From assembly GCA_041390125.1 (NCBI GenBank), contig JAWKQN010000003.1, positions 248,001 to 312,000 on the forward strand: 64,000 bases of DNA, read 5' to 3'. The notes beneath the pieces were generated by a model. That model ran no database searches, was not told the origin of the DNA, and was given only the letters and a program-made list of their open reading frames with translations. The translations under genes and the position numbers were made by a program. Of this stretch, positions 33,470 to 43,397 are shown piece after piece (within the stretch, counting starts at the first letter, position 1; every line of letters begins with the position of its first letter). This DNA comes from Gemmatimonadota bacterium (GTDB taxonomy: Bacteria > Gemmatimonadota > Gemmatimonadetes > Longimicrobiales > Gaopeijiaceae).

Positions 33470-36400
33470 TCAGGTGGGTTCCGGCAGCACCGTGACCGTG
33501 GTCGAGCGGGTCTGCCCGCGCCACGTGAGGGTGACCGTGAACGAGGCCGGCTCGGTCAGCCCCGCGGCCATGGACGGAGCCACGTTGCACATCAGCGGCA
33601 TCTCGTACGTGCCGCCGCTGCCGGCCCCGTGGGGGAACCGGAGCGTCGTGGGGTCCTGGCCGATGTACACGAGGTCCGGCCGGTCCGTCTGCATCTGGAA
33701 CGGCTCCGTGAGCAGCTCGCCCACGACCGGCAGCGGCATGTCGAACACCAGCACGCAGTGGCCCGGGCTCCCGTACAGCGGGAGCTGCGCCTCCGTGGTC
33801 GCGCCGCCCTGTCCGTCCACCCGCCAGTACAGGTCCATCAGCTCCGGCAGGACGAACGGGATCGACGTCGCGACCTCCACCGCGCCGGTGCGGGCCCGGA
33901 CCGGAAACGACCCCGGTTCGGTGAACGCGCCGATCTCCACCGTGACGGAGCCGCTGGGATCCGACACGACCACCGCCGGCGGCAGGTTGACCAGCACGCC
34001 CTCCGTCTCCGGCACGATCTCGATCGTGGTGTTCTGCGCCGGGTAGCGGTCGAGCGTCCAGCGCAGGCGCACGTCGTCGCCCGGGTAGAACGCCGTGCGG
34101 CCCAGCATGGGTTCGACCGCGAACGCCGTGAGGTACGGCGCGCTGTGCACCATCGTGTAGGTCTTGCTCACGGTCTGGTTGCGCAGGGTGGCCGAGATCG
34201 TGAGCGGAATCGCTTCCCCGGGCGCCGGGTCGTGCAGCACCGGGTACGACACGGACACGGTCTGCTGGGTCACGAACGTCTGGGTGGCGGGGAGATCGAT
34301 GAGGTCGGGACGGTCCGTGGAGAGCGTCACCTCGGTGGGCGTGCTCGGCGCGGCGGACAACTGGAGCTGGAAGACGCGGGTGCCGCTTCCGCCGACGATC
34401 TGGCTCCCGCCCCCGATCGGGGCGAGCGTGACCGCCTCGTGGATGGCGAAGGCGCGCGACAGGGTTCCCCCCAACGGATTCGCGACCGACAGGATCACCT
34501 CCGGCGCGGCGGAGCGCGCCTCGAGCACGAACGTGCCGGACGTCGCGCCGGGCGGCACGGTGACCCGGGTGCTGTTTCCTGCCGCCCTCGGCTCCGGCAT
34601 CAGGATGGCCGAGTGCAGCCCCTGGACCACGAGCTCCGCGCCTCCGGGGGGCGCGGGCTGCTGGAGCACGACCTCGACCTCCACGTCGTCTCCCACGTAC
34701 ACGACGGCCGGATCGAGGAGAAGGGTCTGGACCTGCACGGCCGGGTAGGTCGCAAGCGTGGCCTGCACCGACGAGCCGCCGTAGGACGCCGTGACGTCGA
34801 TGGAGCCGGCCGCGTCGCCGTTGCCGAGGCCCGGGGCGATCGCGCTGGCCTGGGTCTGGCCGGGCGGGACCGTCACGCGCACGCCCTGCCAGGAGGAGCC
34901 GCTCGCGAACTGCGCCGACAGGACCACCTCCCGCGCGAGCGGCGCCGGCTGCGCGAACGCGACCGTGGCCGTGCGGTCCGCGAACGGGCTGACCCAGTCC
35001 TGATCGAACGTGAGCGACACCAGCTCGGAGGGGACCGGCAGCAGCTCCACCTGGGCCTCGACGGTGTGGAAGCTCCCTTCCGCCCGGACCCATGCGCCTT
35101 CGATGCGGGGCTGCGCGACCTGGGGTGTCTGGAGGACGATCTCGAACGTCTGCAGACCCGCGGGCACCACCTGATCCGGTCCGCCGACCGGGTTCAGGTT
35201 CGTGTTGTTGAAGTGGATGGGGACGCCGCCGGCGGGCGCCGGCGCGATCAGCTCGACCACCGCCGTGAGCGGTACGCCGCCGATCGCCGAGACGGACGTC
35301 CCCTCGGGGATGCCGGCGCCCCGGAACCGGAGCGACTGGGGCATGGGCAGCGCAGGCGGCTCGAACCGGATCGCGTAGTCGAGTTGCTGCGTCCCGAGGT
35401 GCGCGGAGAGGGTGCCCGTGACCAGCGTCGGGCTGACGCCGTGTTCCACCTGGAGGACCAGCTCGGTGGCGCCGGCGGGCACGGTCATGGAGGCCGGAAG
35501 CTGCACCAGGTTCGGCAGGGTGGTGGACAGCGTCACCTCCGTGCCGCCGGCGGGGGCCGGACGGTCGAGGCGGGGCCGCACGGCCACGTCACCGGGCTCG
35601 TCCACCATGACCTGGCCGGCCCCCGAGACGTTGCCGCCGTAGACGTCGAAGTCGATCAGCACGGGTGGGCCGATCAGCACGAGCTCGGCTTCGGCCTTGT
35701 CCTCGCCGAGCGTGGCGGCCACGACGGTCCGCGCGTCCTGCGGCACGCTGCCCACCTGCACCGTGAACGTGGCAGTGGTGGACCCGGCCGGGACCGTCGC
35801 GGTGGCCGGGACGGTCACGAACGCGCCGTCCGCGGCCAGCGCGACCGCCAGCGCCGATGCGGCGGGGCGGTCGAGCGTCAGCGTGCCGGTGAGTTGCTGA
35901 CCGCTGCTGGCTTCCGCCGCCGAGAGCGCCACGGCGCTCACCGCCGGCCCGGCCAGGGCCACGACGGCATGCGTCGCCTCGCCGGCCGCCGTGCCCGCTC
36001 CGTCCAGGGCCCGCACCACCAGCGTGTGGGATCCGGCGGGCAGCCCGGGCATGGGCACGACCACGTCGGTGGTGGTCCCGCGCGCCTCCACGGAGCCTTC
36101 CCTCCCGCCGCCCGTGACCACCACCTTCCCCGCCCCCGACGGCAGGCGCACGCCCACCTCCAGGTGGAACGGCGCGCCCGCCTCCACCTGGGTCGGGCCG
36201 GCCACGCGCTCGACCGCGGCGCTCGCCGCCGCGACGGTCAGTCGCAGATCCACGCGCACCGCGCCCTTCTCCGACACGAGCTCGAGCCCGTAGTCCCCGG
36301 GCGCCGCACCCTCCGTGAGGAGCTCCGCGGGGCGAAGGGATCCCCGTACGGTTCCGAGCACCACCCGGAAGCCGCGGGCGGCCCCCCCGCGCGGGTCCAC

Positions 36401-36604
36401 CACGCGTGCCTCCCGGAAGGCGTCGAGGTCGCGGCCCTCGAGCTGCACCACGGCGCGCCCGCGCTCGGGGGTCAGGTCCACCCGGTCGGGGGTGGGGCGG
36501 GGAGCGGTCTGGGCGGCCGCGGGCGACGGCACGGCCAGGGCGCCCGCCAGGACGAGGGCGAGGGGCGCGGCGGCGAGCGGGCTGCGGCAGGGGGGGCGCG
36601 GCAT
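33470..36604 (-). CDS. large secreted multi-domain beta-sandwich protein
   Basis: A 1044-residue exported protein (signal peptide about 1-32, ending AAAQ). After an N-terminal region (33-130) it consists of about eight to nine immunoglobulin-like domains of 90-110 residues. They share the phrase pattern VTLS-T/A...-LPA...TVPAG-T/S-...VTG...G, typical of bacterial Big/Calx-like repeats (examples: VTLSTTLPNLVQLPASMTVPAGATELVLQV; VTLSTDRPDLIDLPATQTFVTQQ). No enzyme motif, Cys is rare, and no sorting signal. Probably cell-surface or periplasmic scaffold or adhesin; function unknown. Sits downstream of the subtilase terminator, so has its own transcript. Confidence 0.82.
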   Translation of the reverse strand: MPRPPCRSPLAAAPLALVLAGALAVPSPAAAQTAPRPTPDRVDLTPERGRAVVQLEGRDLDAFREARVVDPRGGAARGFRVVLGTVRGSLRPAELLTEGAAPGDYGLELVSEKGAVRVDLRLTVAAASAAVERVAGPTQVEAGAPFHLEVGVRLPSGAGKVVVTGGGREGSVEARGTTTDVVVPMPGLPAGSHTLVVRALDGAGTAAGEATHAVVALAGPAVSAVALSAAEASSGQQLTGTLTLDRPAASALAVALAADGAFVTVPATATVPAGSTTATFTVQVGSVPQDARTVVAATLGEDKAEAELVLIGPPVLIDFDVYGGNVSGAGQVMVDEPGDVAVRPRLDRPAPAGGTEVTLSTTLPNLVQLPASMTVPAGATELVLQVEHGVSPTLVTGTLSAHLGTQQLDYAIRFEPPALPMPQSLRFRGAGIPEGTSVSAIGGVPLTAVVELIAPAPAGGVPIHFNNTNLNPVGGPDQVVPAGLQTFEIVLQTPQVAQPRIEGAWVRAEGSFHTVEAQVELLPVPSELVSLTFDQDWVSPFADRTATVAFAQPAPLAREVVLSAQFASGSSWQGVRVTVPPGQTQASAIAPGLGNGDAAGSIDVTASYGGSSVQATLATYPAVQVQTLLLDPAVVYVGDDVEVEVVLQQPAPPGGAELVVQGLHSAILMPEPRAAGNSTRVTVPPGATSGTFVLEARSAAPEVILSVANPLGGTLSRAFAIHEAVTLAPIGGGSQIVGGSGTRVFQLQLSAAPSTPTEVTLSTDRPDLIDLPATQTFVTQQTVSVSYPVLHDPAPGEAIPLTISATLRNQTVSKTYTMVHSAPYLTAFAVEPMLGRTAFYPGDDVRLRWTLDRYPAQNTTIEIVPETEGVLVNLPPAVVVSDPSGSVTVEIGAFTEPGSFPVRARTGAVEVATSIPFVLPELMDLYWRVDGQGGATTEAQLPLYGSPGHCVLVFDMPLPVVGELLTEPFQMQTDRPDLVYIGQDPTTLRFPHGAGSGGTYEMPLMCNVAPSMAAGLTEPASFTVTLTWRGQTRSTTVTVLPEPT

Positions 36605-36780
36605 GGGAGCCTCCGGACGGATGGATTCGTCCGTCCCTAGCGAAGGACGCCGCGGAGCGGATCACCCCGTGCCCCACAGCGGTCGGGGTCTCCGCCCCGG
36701 GGTGTGCACGCTCGGCCGGCCCACGAGCGCCGCGCCCGGTGCCCGGCGGAGCATACCCGCCTCCCCCCGGGAACGCGAAA

Positions 36781-36806
36781 CCCCCCGGAGCATGCGCTCC
36801 GAGGGG
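36781..36806 (-). terminator. terminator downstream of subtilase gene
   Basis: CCCCCGGAGC-ATGC-GCTCCG(A)GGGG forms a ten-pair stem with one bulged A, followed on the minus strand by TTTCG. Lies 76 bases past the subtilase stop. Confidence 0.65.
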
Positions 36807-36882
36807 CTCGCTGAACCGGGCCTTGTGCTGCGCCCGCCGGGCCGTCTCCGGCCCCGGTCTCCTCGCCCCGGAGGGGCGGGTC

Positions 36883-38679
<1,797 letters not shown>

Positions 38680-38773
38680 CTCTCTCCCTTACCGTTCGTG
38701 GGGGAGTTCACACATGGCCGCCGGGAGCGCCTCGCGCAGGTCGCTTCCCCCGACGTCCGGGGTCTCTATCACC

Positions 38774-40000
38774 TCAATTCGGCGCGTGCACGCCGTGGCC
38801 GCTGTAGGGCCGGTTGCGTCCGATGCTGGGTCCGCGCGGCGACAGGGCGCCGTTGTCCACCGAGGCCACGATCTGCCGGATCGAGCCGGGGAAGGGCGTG
38901 GGGCTCCCGTTGCGGCCGAAGCCGTCCGTGTACCAGACCTCGGGACCGCCCGCGTTGCGGACGTGGACGCCGTTGATGTCCACGTCGCGATGCGCGCCGT
39001 CGAAGGCCGAGCCCGGGTGGTCCCAGGTGGCACCGGCCGCGGTCTGGTCGCAGAGGTTGCCGCGGGCCTTCCGCCCGTCCGCGCGGTCGGCGAAGCACAG
39101 ATCCACCACGTTGGCCAGCAGGTTGGGCGCGGACGGATCGAAGACGCGGCTCGGGTTGAAGACGTTGAAGTAGGGCCCGATCGAGACCAGCGTCTGGTTG
39201 GCCGACGTCCTCAGGCTCTGCGAGAACTGCCAGCTCTCGCGCAGCACGCCGAAGTTGGAGCGCTGACCCTCGGGCACGAGCAGCTCGCGCTCCAGGCAGG
39301 TGATGTCGGGGATCACGCGCTGGCCGCCGCCCCGCAGACCGCCCGTCACTTCCTTGGCCGTGACGTGGGTGCCGTCGCAGGAGCGGACGTATTCGCCCTC
39401 GTGGCCGATCGTGGTCACGATCTGGAAGTAGGCCTTGGAGCCGTCCGTGCACGCGATGAAGTAGCCCATCTCGTGCTTGGGCTGGACGAAGCGGCCGCTG
39501 CCGTCCGTGCCCTGGTGCAGCTCGAACATCACGTCGCACTCGATGCGGAAGAGGCCGCCCACGCCCCCTTCGGCCTGCATCTCGACGTTGTTCTCCCACT
39601 CGATCTTGAAGCCCTCGTGCGGCGCGAAGAAGTCGATGGCCTCGTTGGCGAGCCCGAAGGGCACCATCCCCAGGTCGTCGAAGAGGTCCGAGCCCCGCGG
39701 ATCGCGACCGTGCTCGTGCCCGAACGTGCAGCCGGTCTCGGGGTCGACGGGGGGATGCCACGTCGGGTAGAGCTTCCCGTCCGAGCCCACCACGGCGTAG
39801 CGGTCGTGGATCTCGGTGGTGCACGTGTCGGTGGACTTGGGGGCCCACGACGAGTAGGCGCGGCTCAAGCCGGCCGGGGCATCGCCCGGTCCCATGAGAT
39901 CGCCGGCGTGGTCGCAGGCGAGCACGGTGAAGGGGAGCGCCGCGGCCAGCAGGAGCAGGCGGACGGCGGAACGGCGCAGCACGGCGGGGGACGGGATCAT
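38774..40000 (-). CDS. hypothetical lipoprotein
   Basis: A 408-residue exported protein. Signal peptide with lipobox-like LPFTVLAC (lipid Cys about residue 29). The mature protein is acidic, with several Cys (CTTEIHD, TGCTFGHEHGRDPRGSD, CDGTHV, TCLEREL, LCFADR, CDQTAAG) that could form disulfides; GCTFGHEHG has a possible metal-binding His pair. The C terminus contains DVDINGVHVRNAGGPEVWYTDGFGRNG. No named family is recognised. ATG at 40000 has GAGGT six bases upstream. It lies 13 bases after the CX4CH lipoprotein gene and 94 before the subtilase gene, so forms one transcription unit. Confidence 0.75.
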   Translation of the reverse strand: MIPSPAVLRRSAVRLLLLAAALPFTVLACDHAGDLMGPGDAPAGLSRAYSSWAPKSTDTCTTEIHDRYAVVGSDGKLYPTWHPPVDPETGCTFGHEHGRDPRGSDLFDDLGMVPFGLANEAIDFFAPHEGFKIEWENNVEMQAEGGVGGLFRIECDVMFELHQGTDGSGRFVQPKHEMGYFIACTDGSKAYFQIVTTIGHEGEYVRSCDGTHVTAKEVTGGLRGGGQRVIPDITCLERELLVPEGQRSNFGVLRESWQFSQSLRTSANQTLVSIGPYFNVFNPSRVFDPSAPNLLANVVDLCFADRADGRKARGNLCDQTAAGATWDHPGSAFDGAHRDVDINGVHVRNAGGPEVWYTDGFGRNGSPTPFPGSIRQIVASVDNGALSPRGPSIGRNRPYSGHGVHAPN

Positions 40001-40013
40001 GATTCGACCTCGA

Positions 40014-40448
40014 TCACTCGTTGTTCTGCGCCCCGGCGGCGATCCAGAACCGAACGCTGTCGATCTGTGCCGCCGTGAGCGCGCCACCCAGTGGCATCTG
40101 GGTTCCCACTCCTCCCACGGCTCCGGCCATGCCGCGCAGCTTGAGCAGCAGGTAGCTGGAGTCTGGACGCGCCGGATCCACCCGCAGCAGCCGCGGGACC
40201 TGCCGCGACGCCACACCCACCACGCTCGCGTGCGTGCGTCCTGCGCTCAGGTCCATGCCTTCCTGGGGCGTGGGCCCCGAATGGCACTGGCTGAAGGCGC
40301 AGGTACGGGTGAGGATCGGCTGCACGGCCTGGCTCAAGGACTCGGGGGCCACCGGCGCGGAGGGCCCGGTGGGGGTCGGCGGAGGCGCACCACCCCCGTC
40401 GCAGCCGATCAGGAGGAGCGCCAGCCCGAGGGCCGACGTCCGCCCCAT
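40014..40448 (-). CDS. lipoprotein with CX4CH haem-like motif
   Basis: A 144-residue lipoprotein (signal MGRTSALGLALLLIGC, lipid Cys16; Pro-rich linker to about 35). The core has VQPILTRTCAFSQCHSGPTPQEGMDLSAG with C50, C55 and H56: a CX4CH spacing instead of CXXCH. Later MPLGGALTAAQIDSVRFWIAAGA is the usual Met-ligand and terminal helix of PSCyt1/DUF1585-type cytochrome c domains. So this is probably a membrane-anchored monohaem c-type cytochrome with expanded haem motif, in the family 'hypothetical protein/cytochrome c' common in Gram-negative soil bacteria. First gene of the minus-strand unit with the 408-residue lipoprotein and the subtilase. Confidence 0.78.
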   Translation of the reverse strand: MGRTSALGLALLLIGCDGGGAPPPTPTGPSAPVAPESLSQAVQPILTRTCAFSQCHSGPTPQEGMDLSAGRTHASVVGVASRQVPRLLRVDPARPDSSYLLLKLRGMAGAVGGVGTQMPLGGALTAAQIDSVRFWIAAGAQNNE

Positions 40449-40909
40449 CCGCTGCGAAGGAAGACGTGTTGCGCGCAAACACCAACGTCCGTTGGAGGAA
40501 GGAAACAGGTGCGCGGCCTCGCAAAATCCAGACCCTGCGGAGACCACGCCACGAAGCGCGGATCCGTGGGGTGGAGGTGCTCCCGACGCCCGCATTTACA
40601 GGGATTTTCTTGCAGACCGGCAGGCACGACGTAGTGCCTCGAATCGGGGGACGGGTGGGCCGATTCGCGGCACGTACGGATGTGGCGTGCGCGCCTCGAT
40701 CCGAGAAGGGTGACGCGGGGATCGTGAATCGCGCGCGAAGAGACGGCCGCGGGCGAGCCGCGTGTGCGTGGGCCTGCGCCTGGCTTCAGCGCGTCGTGAC
40801 CCGAGCCGTCGCGGACCCGGGCCTCAGGGGCCTCAGCGCGCGGAGACCGCGCGCCGTCGGGGACCCTGGCCTCAGCGCGTGGTGACCGCGCGCCGTCGGG
40901 ACCGCAGCC
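40449..40909. other. intergenic region, tandem repeats at right end
   Basis: About 460 bases. The first half should hold the promoter of the minus-strand lipoprotein/subtilase operon; a small inverted repeat CAACG-TC-CGTTG lies near 40483-40494. No reliable -10/-35 was found. The second half ends with the tandem repeats described separately. No credible coding sequence. Confidence 0.4.
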
Positions 40910-40924
40910 TCAGCGCGTCGTGAC
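40783..40924. repeat. tandem copies of the 3' end of the barrel-protein gene
   Basis: Four copies of a GCCTCAGCGCGTSGTGACC-like unit start near 40783, 40831, 40870 and 40908 (periods 47, 39 and 38). The last copy is the stop codon and final codons of the downstream outer-membrane gene on the minus strand; the others lie beyond its stop. Confidence 0.75.
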
Positions 40925-41569
40925 CCCGATGCTCAGCTGGATCAGGCTCAGGTTCACGTCCCGGGAGATGACGTCGCCCTCCTCGTTCTCCATGCGGCCG
41001 AACGAGCTGGCGTGCACGGTGATCGCGGGCGTCAGCACCCACGAGCCGCCGGTCGGCAACTCGTAGCCCAGCCCCACGATGGCCCCGAAGGAGCGCGAGC
41101 GGGCCTCGTTGTCGTCGTCGTCCGTGGCCCGGTAGATGAGCACGGACGGGCCCGCCTTGAAGAACAGGCCGCGCTGCCGGGGATGGAAGTACGTGGCCAG
41201 CGAGAGGGAGCCCACCTTCTGGTTGAGGCCCAGGTCATCCTTGAGCCACCCCGTCCCCTCGAGCCCCACCCGGGTCCGAGGAGACACGGTGCCCCCGACC
41301 TGCACGTAGGCGGCGAGCCCGGTGGCGCGCTCGGCCGTGCAGACCTGGCAGGTGATCCGCGTGGAGGAGCCCCCCACACCGCCGCCCACCCACAGACCGT
41401 CCCGCAGGGACTGCCCGGCGAGGGGGGCCGGCAGCACCAGCAGGAGCGCGAGGATCGGCAGGACGGGCACGAAGATCCGCGGGACGCGCGCGGCGAGCGG
41501 ATGAGGCCGCGCGGACCCCGGCAGGGCGCGCGCCGGGAGCGGCAGCGGACGGGCGATGGACACGGGCAT
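40910..41569 (-). CDS. outer-membrane beta-barrel protein
   Basis: A 219-residue exported protein. Signal peptide about 1-55 with an unusually long basic N-terminus; the hydrophobic part PVLPILALLLVLPAPLAGQ ends at the AQ/GQ-type cleavage site, and a later start at an internal codon would give a normal-length signal. The mature 165 residues alternate polar and apolar residues in eight or so strands (LWVGGGVGGSS, GLAAYVQVGGTVS, TRVGLEGTGWL, SLSLATYFHP, LFFKAGPSVLIY, GAIVGLGYELP, WVLTPAITVHASS, NLSLIQLSIGV), consistent with an OmpA/OmpX-like barrel. Function unknown. Confidence 0.78.
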   Translation of the reverse strand: MPVSIARPLPLPARALPGSARPHPLAARVPRIFVPVLPILALLLVLPAPLAGQSLRDGLWVGGGVGGSSTRITCQVCTAERATGLAAYVQVGGTVSPRTRVGLEGTGWLKDDLGLNQKVGSLSLATYFHPRQRGLFFKAGPSVLIYRATDDDDNEARSRSFGAIVGLGYELPTGGSWVLTPAITVHASSFGRMENEEGDVISRDVNLSLIQLSIGVTTR

Positions 41570-41758
41570 CGAGGCTCCGCGGAAGCGGGGGATCTGGCGA
41601 CCCCGGAGCACGATCCAGACCGCGGGGCCCCCCTGCGGCGCCGCCGCCGCGCTCCCCCGGCGGCTCGGCCCACACCGATCCCCGCGCTCCACGCCATCGC
41701 GCCGTTCCCCGCCGCCGCGCTCCCCCCGCCGCTGCGCTGCTCCCCCCAGCCCGTTCGG

Positions 41759-41788
41759 TTGACGCTCGAAACGGCGGATCGGTACAAT
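41759..41788 (+). promoter_or_regulatory. predicted promoter of the kynurenine operon
   Basis: TTGACG and TACAAT separated by 18 bases, close to the sigma-70 consensus and the best promoter match in the window. It is 47 bases ahead of the first start codon, behind which the whole overlapping operon lies. Confidence 0.65.
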
Positions 41789-41835
41789 CCGGCCCAGCCG
41801 CACCCGGTTCCGCACCCCAGGAAGGGAAGCCGCCG

Positions 41836-42372
41836 ATGTCGACCCTCGGACGCTCGTTCAACCTCAACGAGTGGATCAACGCCAACCGCGAGGAGATGAA
41901 GCCTCCGGTGGGCAACAAGGTCATCTGGAAGGACTCCAAGATGATGGTCATGCTCATCGCCGGACCCAACCAGCGGAACGACTACCACATCACCCCCAGC
42001 GAGGAGTTCTTCCACCAGCTCCAGGGGGACATGATCCTGAAGCTCATCGACCCCGAGACCCAGGAGCGGATCGACATGCCGCTCCGGGAGGGGGACGTGT
42101 TCATGATCCCGCCGTTCACGCCCCACCGGCCGGTGCGGAAGGCCAACACGATCGGGCTGGTGGTCGAGTACGCGCGACCGGAGGGTCAGAACGACCACTT
42201 CGTGTGGTACTGCGACAATTGCGACGAGCTGATCTACGACGTGGAGTGGCACCTCACCCAGCTGGACGAGGAGATCAAGCCGCGCATGGAGGCCTTCTAC
42301 GCCTCGGAGGAGCTCCGGACCTGCAAGGCCTGCGGCACGGTCAAGGAGCTCCCGACGGAGCCGGTCTTCTGA
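41836..42372 (+). CDS. nbaC: 3-hydroxyanthranilate 3,4-dioxygenase
   Basis: A 178-residue cupin enzyme that opens the ring of 3-hydroxyanthranilate to 2-amino-3-carboxymuconate semialdehyde (ACMS). Catalytic Fe ligands H51, E57 and H97 are in DYHITPSEEFFHQ and PPFTPHRPVR. A C-terminal rubredoxin-like iron site is present: C126-x2-C129 and C163-x2-C166, the feature of bacterial enzymes. GGAAGGGAAG precedes the ATG by about nine bases. First gene of the kynurenine operon although it acts fifth in the pathway. Confidence 0.95.
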   Translation: MSTLGRSFNLNEWINANREEMKPPVGNKVIWKDSKMMVMLIAGPNQRNDYHITPSEEFFHQLQGDMILKLIDPETQERIDMPLREGDVFMIPPFTPHRPVRKANTIGLVVEYARPEGQNDHFVWYCDNCDELIYDVEWHLTQLDEEIKPRMEAFYASEELRTCKACGTVKELPTEPVF

Positions 42373-43397
42373 GGACGGTCGCGCCCAAGATCGACCTGCA
42401 CACCCACATCCTGCCGGAGCGCTGGCCCGACCTGAGCGCGCGCTACGGCTACCAGGGCTTCGTGCGCCTGGAGCACACCGGGCCGGGCTGCGCCTGCATG
42501 ATGATCGGCGAGCACCGCTTCCGGGAGGTGGGCGCCAACACGTGGGATCCAGGCGTGCGCCTGGGCGAGTGCGACCGCGACGGCGTGCGCGTGCAGGTGC
42601 TCTCCACGGTGCCGGTGATGTTCTCGTACTGGGCCAAGCCGCGTGACACGCTGGACCTGTCGCGTCTGCTGAACGATCACCTGGCGGGCGTGGTGGCGGA
42701 GCATCCCACGCGCTTCACCGCGCTGGGCACGCTGCCCATGCAGGCGCCGGAGCTGGCCGCGCAGGAGCTGGAGCGCTGCGTGAAGGAGCTGGGCTTCCCG
42801 GGCGTGCAGATCGGCAGCCACGTGAACGACTGGAACCTGGACGAGCCGGCGCTGCTCCCCTTCTACGAGGCCGCCGAGGCGCTGGGCGCCGCGGTCTTCG
42901 TGCACCCGTGGGACATGCTGGCCCCGGAGCGGATGCGCCGGTACTGGATGCGCTGGCTGGTGGGCATGCCCACGGAGACCACCATCGCCATCTGCTCGCT
43001 GGTCTTCGGCGGGATCTTCGAGCGCTTCCCGAAGCTCCGTGTCGCCTTTGCGCACGGGGGCGGCTCGTTTCCCGGCACGATCGGTCGCATCGAGCACGGC
43101 TTCCAGGTGCGCCCGGACCTGTGCGCCACCCAGACCCGGATCCCGCCCACGGACTGGCTGGGTCGCTTCTGGGTGGATTCGCTGGTGCACGAGCCCGCGG
43201 CGCTGCGCATGCTGCTGGAGGTGGTGGGCGAGGACCGGATCGCGCTGGGCTCGGACTATCCCTTCCCGCTGGGGGAGCACGTGCCGGGGAAGATGATCGA
43301 GGAGATGGCGGACCTCACGCCCGAGGTGCGTACGCGCCTGCTCACCACCAACGCGCTCGAGTTCCTGGACATCCCGGTGGAGCGCTTCACGCAGTGA
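42369..43397 (+). CDS. nbaD: 2-amino-3-carboxymuconate-6-semialdehyde decarboxylase
   Basis: A 342-residue Zn-dependent decarboxylase (ACMSD, amidohydrolase fold) turning ACMS into 2-aminomuconate semialdehyde and so diverting the path away from quinolinate. Conserved DLHTHILPERWPDL (metal HxH), LSTVPVMFSYWAKP, GTLPMQAPELA, LGFPGVQIGSHVN, VHPWDM, GHGGG-type AHGGGSFP and GSDYPFPLGE. There is no ATG/GTG/TTG in frame near the correct position; the best start is CTG 42369, overlapping the upstream stop as CTGA, eleven residues before the HxH motif. A start by translational coupling is likely; the codon should be tested. Confidence 0.9.
   Translation: MRTVAPKIDLHTHILPERWPDLSARYGYQGFVRLEHTGPGCACMMIGEHRFREVGANTWDPGVRLGECDRDGVRVQVLSTVPVMFSYWAKPRDTLDLSRLLNDHLAGVVAEHPTRFTALGTLPMQAPELAAQELERCVKELGFPGVQIGSHVNDWNLDEPALLPFYEAAEALGAAVFVHPWDMLAPERMRRYWMRWLVGMPTETTIAICSLVFGGIFERFPKLRVAFAHGGGSFPGTIGRIEHGFQVRPDLCATQTRIPPTDWLGRFWVDSLVHEPAALRMLLEVVGEDRIALGSDYPFPLGEHVPGKMIEEMADLTPEVRTRLLTTNALEFLDIPVERFTQ

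Noticed and set aside
33629..36640. A 1003-residue plus-strand frame opposite the large beta-sandwich protein
   Set aside because: Low-complexity Arg/His/Gln antisense frame, no recognisable domain.
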